A stretch of 6,140 nt of DNA from an uncultured Collinsella sp. (GCA_959602875.1 CAUGVQ010000107.1:1-6140); one strand, 5' to 3'. Shown: positions 1 to 6,010, numbered from the stretch's first letter. Program-made: numbers and translations. The notes: generated from the letters alone by a model not told the origin.

Positions 1-54
1 CTTGTGACCTCCCGGTTATCAGCCGGACGCTCTAACCAACTGAGCTACAGGTCC
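1..54 (-). tRNA. tRNA-Ile (anticodon GAU), partial at the left edge
   Basis: Read on the minus strand from 54 leftward, the cloverleaf starts with acceptor strand GGACCTG (54-48) and TA. A D-arm follows with stem GCTC/GAGC (45-42 with 32-29) and loop AGTTGGTTA. The anticodon arm has stem TCCGG/CCGGG (27-23 with 15-11) around the loop CTGATAA (22-16), which puts anticodon GAT at 20-18. The variable loop AGGTC and the first T-stem bases (ACAAG) reach position 1. The T-loop, the 3' acceptor strand and any encoded CCA lie outside the window. GAU reads the isoleucine codons AUC and AUU. The preserved part is standard. Confidence 0.95.
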
Positions 55-67
55 AACGCACTCGGAA

Positions 68-96
68 ATATTACCTCGTGCCCCGCGCTAAGTCAA
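68..96 (-). promoter_or_regulatory. Sigma-70-type promoter of the tRNA-Ile gene
   Basis: On the minus strand, -35 TTGACT (96-91) is followed by a 17-nt spacer (90-74) and -10 TAATAT (73-68). Transcription would begin near 60-61, six or seven bases before the mature tRNA 5' end at 54, so the leader is very short. An A-tract on the minus strand (107-101), just upstream of -35, resembles a proximal UP element, as is common for stable-RNA promoters. The assignment rests on motif match, correct spacing and position. Confidence 0.8.
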
Positions 97-220
97 CAAG
101 TTTTTTTGAACGACTTTGCCAATGCCGAATTCCTGGATTCTGCGTGAAGACTTGTGGGCAGACCGACACCGCCCGCGCCCTTGCCCGCTTTAAAACATGC
201 CCTTTTACCTGCGCAGTTAG

Positions 221-239
221 AAAAGGAAAGATTCCTTTT
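221..239. promoter_or_regulatory. Perfect 19-bp dyad, probable operator
   Basis: The sequence AAAAGGAAAGATTCCTTTT consists of two perfect 8-bp inverted arms (AAAAGGAA and TTCCTTTT) around the 3-bp centre AGA. Its size and symmetry suit a dimeric DNA-binding regulator. It lies 94 bp upstream of the surface-protein start codon and overlaps the candidate -35 hexamer TTGGAC at 238-243, where a bound repressor would block polymerase. No regulator gene is in the window. It could instead act as an RNA hairpin if transcription starts further upstream. Confidence 0.4.
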
Positions 240-266
240 GGACCGCCGTTTGTCCTTAGTTAGAGA
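238..266 (+). promoter_or_regulatory. Candidate promoter of the surface-protein/sortase operon (weak)
   Basis: TTGGAC (238-243), a 17-nt spacer and TAGAGA (261-266) form the best correctly spaced pair upstream of the large gene. The -10 matches only three consensus positions, so it would be weak or activator-dependent. A start near 273 would give a leader of about 60 nt that includes the whole RBS hairpin. An alternative pair, TTGAAA (271-276) with TATCCT (296-301), has a 19-nt spacer and would remove the left arm of that hairpin. Neither is certain. Confidence 0.22.
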
Positions 267-298
267 CGCCTTGAAATCTGTTAGAGCACCGGGCGTAT

Positions 299-325
299 CC
301 TTCCCTCCCGTTTTCGAGGGGAAGG
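299..325 (+). promoter_or_regulatory. Hairpin sequestering the ribosome binding site
   Basis: CCTTCCC (299-305) is perfectly complementary to GGGAAGG (319-325). Pairing can continue as TC (306-307) with GA (316-317) if G318 bulges, leaving a loop of about 8 nt with a U-run. The right arm contains most of the Shine-Dalgarno sequence AAGGAG (322-327), which stands 5 nt before ATG 333. In the closed form the RBS would be largely inaccessible. There is no U-tract after the hairpin, so it is not an intrinsic terminator. The effect on translation is inferred. Confidence 0.45.
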
Positions 326-332
326 AGCAGCC

Positions 333-3300
333 ATGGGCACCAAGCCGTTCAGGCCACACCAAAAGGGCGCGTATTCAGGCAAGCATGCAAGATCCGCTAT
401 GCCGCCTGGGTCGCATTGCCGCAACCTAAAACCAACGCCACGCAGAGCAAAGAAGCGCGGGGTGAGCCTAAAGGGCCTTGTGCCCCTCCTGCTCGCCCTG
501 CTCGGGTGCACCGTCGCCGCGCTCTTTATCAGCCAGAGCGCTCACGCGGCAACCACACTCACCATCGACCAGGCCCTCGGCTGCACGCGCACCGTCCAGT
601 CCGTTCTCGAGGCGCACGAGCCAGACAGCTACTACCTAGGCACGCCGTACGGCAACACCGGCCCCAACGGCGAGGGCGGCCTTAAAGCCGACTGGGACTG
701 CCGCTGGCCCAACGGCAACCCCAAACCGGGCGTGGGCGCCTACATGAACTGCGCGGGATTTGTCTCGCGCGTCATCATGGACGCCGGCGGCGACGTGTCG
801 GGCGTTGCCACCTGGCGCTCGTTTGCAAACGGCGCGAACCCTGACTACAAGAGCAACGATACGAACGCGCGCAAGTGGTACTACTGGGCGCTCGACAACG
901 GCATGGCGACCTACCGCTTCTCCAACAAACAGGAGATGCTCGCCTCCGGCGTGCTCGAAAAGGGCGACATCATCTTTATCGACACCGACCGCTCCATAGC
1001 GGGCAACGACTACCACATCGGGTTCTTCTGGGGCAACACGCCCTCCGAGGACCTGTTTTGGCATAGCTCGAGCTCGGGCGACGGCCTCGTTGCAGGCTCA
1101 CAGCCGGGCAACATGATCTCCCAGATCACGCCCAAGGGCACGGCGACCGGTTTTCTTGTCATCAAGACGCAGCACACCGTAGAGGTCGCGTTCCAAAAGA
1201 CCTCCTCTGAGCCCAGCATCAACACCACGGGCTCGCTTTACAGCCTTGCCGGAGCGACCTACGAGATTCATCGCGCCGAGGGTGACGCGCTCGTTGGCAC
1301 CATTACAACCGATGCCGAGGGCAAGGCCACGCTCACGCTTGATGCAGGGGGCAGCTATTACGCTATCGAAACCGTACCGCCCAAGGGCTTTGTTCTGAAC
1401 CCAGACCGCATCGCGTTTACCGCGGGGACCGGAACGACCGTCGAGCTGCCCGACAAACCCGGCACCATCGCCCTTACCATCGTGAAGCGGGATTCGACAA
1501 CGGGAGGGGCCGCCCAACCAGGAGCGTCCCTCGAGGGCGCCGGGTACCGGGTCACCGACGTCTATGGCGCGACCTACACCGCCGTTACCGGAGCGGACGG
1601 GCGGGCGCGCGTGGAGGACATCCCCCTTGGCACCGTGAAGGTCGTGGAGACCAAGGCGCCGGCGGGGTATCGCCTCGATCCGACCGTTTACACCTATAAC
1701 GTGGATGCGGACGACCTCCCCGCAACGGGCGTTATCGAGCTCGAACCCGAGAGCGATTTTGCCGAGCATCCCGTCGCCTTTGACCTCAGAATCGTTAAGT
1801 ACCGCGACACAGGCTCAGAGGAGTCGGGCCTGCAGGAGCCCGCGGAGGGCGTTCGCTTCTCCATCATCTCGAACACCACGGGTAAAGAGGTTGCCTCCAT
1901 CGAGACAGATGCCTCCGGCTTTGCAACGACCGAGGGCGCTTGGTACGGCTCCGGAGAGCGTGCCGAAGGCATCAACGGAGCGCTCCCCTACGACCGGAAG
2001 GGCTATACCGTACGCGAAGATGCCGCGACCACGCCCGAGGGGTTCCGGCCCGCAGGAGAATGGCGCATCGAGCCCGAGGAGATGGTAGACGGGATCCAGC
2101 TGAGCTACATCGTGGACAACGACTTTGTCACCAGCCGTTTGCAGATCGTGAAGACCGATGCCGAGACCGGCCTTACCGTGCCGCTCGCAGGCTTCACGTT
2201 CCAGCTGCTCGACACCAACAAAGAACCCATCACGCAAGAAGCGTGGTATCCCAGTCATGAGGAGCTCAGCGAGTTCACCACCGACGACTCTGGCACGGTG
2301 ACCCTGCCCGAGGCCCTCAAGCCCGGTACCTACTACATCCGCGAGACTGCAACGGCGCCCGTTTATCTACTCGGACAGGAAGATATTGAGGTGACGATTT
2401 CGAACGACGGCTCGACGCCCGCGGTAACCGTCATGTGCGTGCCCAACGAGCAGGCGCGCGGCCGAGCCGTCATCACTAAGCGATGCAGCGACGCAGAAGG
2501 CCACGACGGCGACAGCATACTTGACGCGGGATGCGCGGGCGCCCTTGAAGGTGCTGAGTTTGACGTGGTGGCGCAGCAGGATATCGTCTCGCCCGACGGC
2601 ACAGTGAGAGCCGTCGCCGGCGAGGTGGTGGACCATGTAGTCACCGGCGAGGACGGCACCGCCACAACCGGCCTTCTCTACCTGGGCATCGGCAGTGCCA
2701 CCTACGCGTTCGTGGAGACCGTCGCCCCTGCAGGCCACGTCCTCGACTCCACGCCACACGAGTTCACCTTGGCCTACGTTGACGGCACAACCGAGTTGGC
2801 AGAGGTATCGATCGAGGCAACTGATACACCTACCGAGGTAACGCTTGGTAAGCGCGTCCTCGGTTACGAAGACGCCCTCCCCGGAGCAACGTTCGAGCTT
2901 TGGTCCGCAGCAGATGAGCTCGATATCACACCGACGGCCGGCAAAGCGGCGCTTGCCATCGCGGGTATTGAGGGCACCGAGGTATCGCTTCGCTCCCCCG
3001 TGGCGTATGCAGAGCTTGAGGTCAACCTGCCCGAGAACATGCAAGCAGTCCTTACCGCCGATGACACGCGGGTCGAACTTGAGAACGGCGCCGTCACCGT
3101 CGACCCAGGCACCTATGCGCTCGCGGTCACGGATGCTGCGACGGGCGAGGCGATTGACGTGGGCGGCGACGTCGAGCTTGAGATTGCCGCGGACACCTCA
3201 TACCTCCTCACGGTCGGCACCGGATTCTTCACCGGAACGACGGCGCAGCTAGAGGAGCTCGGCAGCATATCGGAGCTGATTGAAATCCCCTTTGACGACA

Positions 3301-5258
3301 ATGCCGGCGCATACCTCGCAACCGACCTTGCCGCCGGAACCTATCAGGTGCTTATCAACGGTGAGGCAGTTGCAAAAACATCTCTCTCCGCCGGGGCGTG
3401 CCGCGTGCTGCGCAGCGACAACAACGAAGATTTCCGCGAGGTGCCCGCGCTTCTTGCCAAAGGAGCAAAACCCACACAGCTCGTCACCGACGAGAAAGGC
3501 CGGATTGTCATCCGTCATCTCGGCGAGGGCAGCTACCGCCTCTGGGAATCAGAGGCGCCCGAGGGCTTCCTCACTGATAACGAGGTGCGCTACTTCACGA
3601 TTGACCGCAACGGTCTTACCGAGGGACTCGAACGTTTTGAGATAGAGGTCGAGGACGATTTCACCAAGGTCGACCTTTCCAAGCGTGACATCACCGATGA
3701 GAGCGAGGTTGTAGGCGCGCACCTCGCCGTCTTGGATGAGGACGGCAAAGTCGTAGAGGAATGGACCTCCGAGCAGACAGACCATCGTATCGAGGCACTC
3801 GCCCCCGGCACTTATACGCTCGTAGAGCTCCGCACGCCGCACGACTATGACGAGGCGACGGCGGTCACCTTCACGGTCGAGGCCACCGGAAATGTCCAGC
3901 GCGTAGTCATGTACGACGAACCGATCGAGATATCTGCCCAGATTGACAAGCGCCAGCAGATCGCTGACCCCACCCGGCCCTACACCGATGCCGACAAGAC
4001 CGTCGATGAGGGCGGTACAAACAATGCGCCCGTCACAGCATCCGAAGACGGGTCGTACAGCTACACCGTCGACTTTCGATCCACCAGCACCACCTGGGTT
4101 GATGAATTCACAGTGACCGACCAGCTCCATGCCGCAGAAGACGGCCTTGCCGAACTCGTCTCACTCACAACGCCCGCGGCGGGTGAAGACTACGACGGAA
4201 AACTCAATATCTGGTATCGAACGAACCAAACATCCGAGGACTTCATCGACCCTGTCGCCGCGAATGCTACGCTCGACGACGGACACGCCAACCCCTGGCT
4301 TACCGATGAGGCAACCGCGGCCAAGCTGGGCGATGATGGACGTGCGGTTAGCTACGCCGGTTGGGAGCTCTGGGAGCAAGACGTTGACGCCACAACACCG
4401 ACTGAGCTTGATACGGGCGCTCTCAGGCTCGATGAAGACGAACATATCATTGCCGTTCGCCTTGAATATGGGCGGGTGGAGAAGGGCTTTACCACAAGAA
4501 AGGACGAATGGGATCGCCCTCTGCTCAAGGATGCGCATGACGATGTGGCAGAGATAGCCACCAGCGAGACGGGGTCTCCCCTTATCTTGCACATGCGAGT
4601 GACCAACGCCTATCGTGCGGACACGAAGCTTGAGAACGAAGCTGCAGTCGAGGCGTACCGCAACGGCGGCAATATCGCCGAGCACGAGCGCCTTGAGGAT
4701 AGGGACGACGACCGCGTCGTCCAGAAGCCCCGAGAAAGAACGCCGGAGATCGACACGTGCCTTGTTGAGAAGGAGAGCGGAGGGCACGAGGCAGTGAGCG
4801 GCCGTATCGAGCTCATCGACACCGTCACCATGCGAGGACTTGAGGCTGGTGTGGAGCACACCTTGACCGGCACGCTCCACGATCGCGAGACCGGAGAGGC
4901 GCTCCTCGATACGGATGGCAATGCGCTCAGCGTGGACACCACCTTTATCCCCTCGAAGTCAGAGGCGACGATGGAAGTAGGCTTCTCCGTAGACGCCACC
5001 GAGCTCGCAGGAAAGCACATCGTCGCATTCGAGGAGCTTTCCATCGAGCATGAGTCGCCCGAGGAGGGCAACGAGACGCGCATCATTGCCCAACACGCCG
5101 ATCTGGACGATGCCGATCAGACGGTTTCGGTGCAGATCGATGCGTCCGAACTGCCGCGAACGGGAATCCAGCAGCTATGGCCCTTCTTGCTGAGCGTTGC
5201 CCTTACCGCAGGAATAGCCCTGGCAATCCGACATATTGTGAGCACTCGGATGGGATAA
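333..5258 (+). CDS. Large LPRTG-anchored surface protein: NlpC/P60-like head, SpaA/Cna_B stalk, VaFE-type domain
   Basis: A 1641-residue cell-wall-anchored protein, probably an adhesin or surface enzyme. ATG 333 is chosen for its AAGGAG at 5 nt. It gives a long basic n-region, a hydrophobic core at about 48-66 and signal-peptidase site A-H-A after residue 72. Residues about 80-280 resemble NlpC/P60 peptidases: Cys140 in NCAGFV, His228 in DYHIGF, His244 in FWHSS. SpaA/Cna_B-type domains follow at about 283-376, 378-478, 483-599, 601-706, 709-833, 834-1110 and 1110-1197. Each starts with a K-containing strand (Lys289, 385, 489, 607, 716, 840, 1117) and has the E-T-x-A-P-x-G-Y type motif or a variant (Glu346, 439, 562, 671, 795, 1072, 1165), the residues used for intramolecular isopeptide bonds in this family. 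Domain six carries a roughly 187-residue insertion. Residues 1198-1470 are an unassigned Ig-like region. Residues 1472-1601 match VaFE/T-Q-ester domains (VAFEEL, DADQTV). LPRTG, a membrane helix and a basic tail end the protein. It is co-transcribed with the sortase downstream. Backbone pilin is less likely because no YPK pilin motif is seen. Confidence 0.93.
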   Translation: MGTKPFRPHQKGAYSGKHARSAMPPGSHCRNLKPTPRRAKKRGVSLKGLVPLLLALLGCTVAALFISQSAHAATTLTIDQALGCTRTVQSVLEAHEPDSYYLGTPYGNTGPNGEGGLKADWDCRWPNGNPKPGVGAYMNCAGFVSRVIMDAGGDVSGVATWRSFANGANPDYKSNDTNARKWYYWALDNGMATYRFSNKQEMLASGVLEKGDIIFIDTDRSIAGNDYHIGFFWGNTPSEDLFWHSSSSGDGLVAGSQPGNMISQITPKGTATGFLVIKTQHTVEVAFQKTSSEPSINTTGSLYSLAGATYEIHRAEGDALVGTITTDAEGKATLTLDAGGSYYAIETVPPKGFVLNPDRIAFTAGTGTTVELPDKPGTIALTIVKRDSTTGGAAQPGASLEGAGYRVTDVYGATYTAVTGADGRARVEDIPLGTVKVVETKAPAGYRLDPTVYTYNVDADDLPATGVIELEPESDFAEHPVAFDLRIVKYRDTGSEESGLQEPAEGVRFSIISNTTGKEVASIETDASGFATTEGAWYGSGERAEGINGALPYDRKGYTVREDAATTPEGFRPAGEWRIEPEEMVDGIQLSYIVDNDFVTSRLQIVKTDAETGLTVPLAGFTFQLLDTNKEPITQEAWYPSHEELSEFTTDDSGTVTLPEALKPGTYYIRETATAPVYLLGQEDIEVTISNDGSTPAVTVMCVPNEQARGRAVITKRCSDAEGHDGDSILDAGCAGALEGAEFDVVAQQDIVSPDGTVRAVAGEVVDHVVTGEDGTATTGLLYLGIGSATYAFVETVAPAGHVLDSTPHEFTLAYVDGTTELAEVSIEATDTPTEVTLGKRVLGYEDALPGATFELWSAADELDITPTAGKAALAIAGIEGTEVSLRSPVAYAELEVNLPENMQAVLTADDTRVELENGAVTVDPGTYALAVTDAATGEAIDVGGDVELEIAADTSYLLTVGTGFFTGTTAQLEELGSISELIEIPFDDNAGAYLATDLAAGTYQVLINGEAVAKTSLSAGACRVLRSDNNEDFREVPALLAKGAKPTQLVTDEKGRIVIRHLGEGSYRLWESEAPEGFLTDNEVRYFTIDRNGLTEGLERFEIEVEDDFTKVDLSKRDITDESEVVGAHLAVLDEDGKVVEEWTSEQTDHRIEALAPGTYTLVELRTPHDYDEATAVTFTVEATGNVQRVVMYDEPIEISAQIDKRQQIADPTRPYTDADKTVDEGGTNNAPVTASEDGSYSYTVDFRSTSTTWVDEFTVTDQLHAAEDGLAELVSLTTPAAGEDYDGKLNIWYRTNQTSEDFIDPVAANATLDDGHANPWLTDEATAAKLGDDGRAVSYAGWELWEQDVDATTPTELDTGALRLDEDEHIIAVRLEYGRVEKGFTTRKDEWDRPLLKDAHDDVAEIATSETGSPLILHMRVTNAYRADTKLENEAAVEAYRNGGNIAEHERLEDRDDDRVVQKPRERTPEIDTCLVEKESGGHEAVSGRIELIDTVTMRGLEAGVEHTLTGTLHDRETGEALLDTDGNALSVDTTFIPSKSEATMEVGFSVDATELAGKHIVAFEELSIEHESPEEGNETRIIAQHADLDDADQTVSVQIDASELPRTGIQQLWPFLLSVALTAGIALAIRHIVSTRMG
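5151..5255 (+). other. Cell-wall sorting signal (LPRTG, membrane helix, basic tail)
   Basis: Residues 1607-1611 of the large protein read LPRTG. A hydrophobic segment follows at about 1615-1632 (from LWPFLLS), then the short tail RHIVSTRMG with three basic residues. This is the standard three-part signal: sortase cuts between Thr and Gly while the helix and tail hold the substrate in the membrane. The gene for the matching sortase begins 23 nt after the stop codon. Confidence 0.96.
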
Positions 5259-5270
5259 GGCGCGTAGGTT

Positions 5271-5276
5271 GGTGAT
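5271..5276 (+). promoter_or_regulatory. Shine-Dalgarno of the sortase gene (atypical GGTGAT register)
   Basis: GGTGAT lies 5 nt before ATG 5282. It is complementary to the AUCACC part of the 16S rRNA 3' end rather than to the usual CCUCC core, so this is a plausible but weaker-than-usual site. With the 23-nt gap after the preceding stop codon, it suggests that translation depends partly on ribosomes leaving the upstream gene. Confidence 0.45.
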
Positions 5277-5281
5277 GTGAT

Positions 5282-6010
5282 ATGACAGGCGCCCGCAATC
5301 CTCAGGCCCGCCTCCGAACTTGGGAGAGGCTTGCGGGCGCCTCCTGCCTTTTCTTGTGCATGGTTGCCGGCGCATCAGCAGGACGTAACGATATGTCTGC
5401 ACTCCCCTACGCACGCCTTGACGCTCCAGCGGCAGGAAGGGATACGGCTGTCGACAGCCACACCTTCGCAGGCACCGATGCCTGCGCATGGCTTGAGGTT
5501 ACCGGAACGAGCATCTCCTATCCTGTTATGGCCCTACAGCCTGAGATGGCCGATGACTTCTATCTCACGCATAACGCATGGGGCACGCCCTCGATAGCCG
5601 GTTGCCCGTATCTTGACCGCCGGGCCGAACCTAATGCCCGGCACCTGCTGGTTTACGCGCACAGCGGCCTTGCGAGCGGGCTCATGTTCGGCCCGCTTAG
5701 ACTCGCCTACCTACCTGAGCGTTTTTCTGCTCTTGGAGATGCCATCTGGACAAATCGCTCGGGCGCCACTACAGTCTTCCAGCCTCTTTGCGCACTCGAA
5801 GTCAATAGCAACTACCCCGAGATACAGCGCTTTGACTGCTCGGCGGAGGAGCTTGCAGAGATGGCCTTTGGCATTGCAAAGCGAGCAAGCGCCCGCTCGG
5901 CCAATTGGGGCGAGCAAGCCAGGTCGTGCACGCGCCTGCTTACGCTGGTCACCTGCTCAAAAAATGCGCCCCGCTCAGCGGGGCGCACCTTGGTACTGTT
6001 CACGGCGTAG
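5282..6010 (+). CDS. Class B-like sortase (transpeptidase), membrane-anchored
   Basis: This 242-residue sortase should cleave the LPRTG protein encoded just upstream and join it to a peptidoglycan or pilin amine on the outer membrane face. The N-terminus has a basic start and one hydrophobic segment (about 16-33), a signal anchor. Class B hallmarks follow in order: WLEVTGTSISYPV (70-82), DDFYLTHN (91-98), GCPYLDRR (107-114), His127 in VYAHS, MFGPL (135-139), TLVTC with nucleophile Cys225, and Arg235 in GRTLVLF. The Cys-to-Arg distance of 10 and the His, Cys and Arg positions closely follow S. aureus SrtB (130, 223, 233). YAHS in place of the commoner YGH-N is a small deviation. The protein ends soon after the strand following Arg235, as expected for a complete sortase. 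No promoter is seen in the 23-nt gap, so it shares the upstream transcript. A terminator for the convergent gene is embedded in its 3' end. Class assignment is by recognition of motifs. Confidence 0.92.
   Translation: MTGARNPQARLRTWERLAGASCLFLCMVAGASAGRNDMSALPYARLDAPAAGRDTAVDSHTFAGTDACAWLEVTGTSISYPVMALQPEMADDFYLTHNAWGTPSIAGCPYLDRRAEPNARHLLVYAHSGLASGLMFGPLRLAYLPERFSALGDAIWTNRSGATTVFQPLCALEVNSNYPEIQRFDCSAEELAEMAFGIAKRASARSANWGEQARSCTRLLTLVTCSKNAPRSAGRTLVLFTA
5959..5988 (-). terminator. Intrinsic terminator of the convergent minus-strand gene, inside the sortase CDS
   Basis: On the minus strand a perfect 10-bp GC-rich stem, TGCGCCCCGC (5987-5978) with GCGGGGCGCA (5974-5965), closes a 3-nt TGA loop and is followed directly by TTTTTT (5964-5959). 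This is a textbook Rho-independent terminator. It sits 37 nt after the stop codon of the minus-strand gene. On the plus strand the same stem has the A-run before it and no T-run after it, so it should not terminate the sortase transcript. Confidence 0.92.

Larger units (their letters stand above)
55..332. other. Divergent intergenic region between tRNA-Ile and the surface-protein gene
   Basis: This 278-bp stretch separates two divergent transcription units. The left third holds the tRNA promoter. The middle (about 108-210) shows no convincing gene or promoter. The right part is richer in AT and short repeats: a perfect dyad at 221-239, the hexamer GTTAGA three times (216-221, 259-264, 280-285, the last two 21 bp apart), and an RBS-covering hairpin at 299-325. 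Short reading frames on both strands here have no RBS or recognisable protein character and were not called as genes. Confidence 0.7.

Noticed and set aside
1..54. tRNA-Ile as an attachment site for an integrated element
   Set aside because: Integration normally uses the 3' end of a tRNA gene, which faces away from the surface-protein locus. No integrase or repeated tRNA fragment is visible.
101..107. Run of seven T on the plus strand, considered as a terminator tail
   Set aside because: No GC-rich hairpin precedes it on the plus strand. On the minus strand it is an A-tract just upstream of the tRNA promoter, which explains it better.
738..770. Thioester domain centred on Cys140, as in some streptococcal adhesins
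   Set aside because: The T-Q-x-A type partner motif is absent, and the surrounding NCAGFV plus the two later histidines fit NlpC/P60.
4161..4880. 239-codon open frame on the minus strand, with others such as 3549-4130 and 1098-1769
   Set aside because: They lie wholly opposite the large gene, have no RBS or recognisable protein features, and arise from its GC-rich codon pattern.
333..5258. Backbone pilin subunit
   Set aside because: No YPK-type pilin motif is present, the protein is far larger than typical major pilins, and it carries an N-terminal enzyme-like domain. A tip or stand-alone surface protein fits better.
5965..5987. Same hairpin as a terminator for the sortase transcript
   Set aside because: It lies before the sortase stop codon and has no T-run after it on the plus strand.
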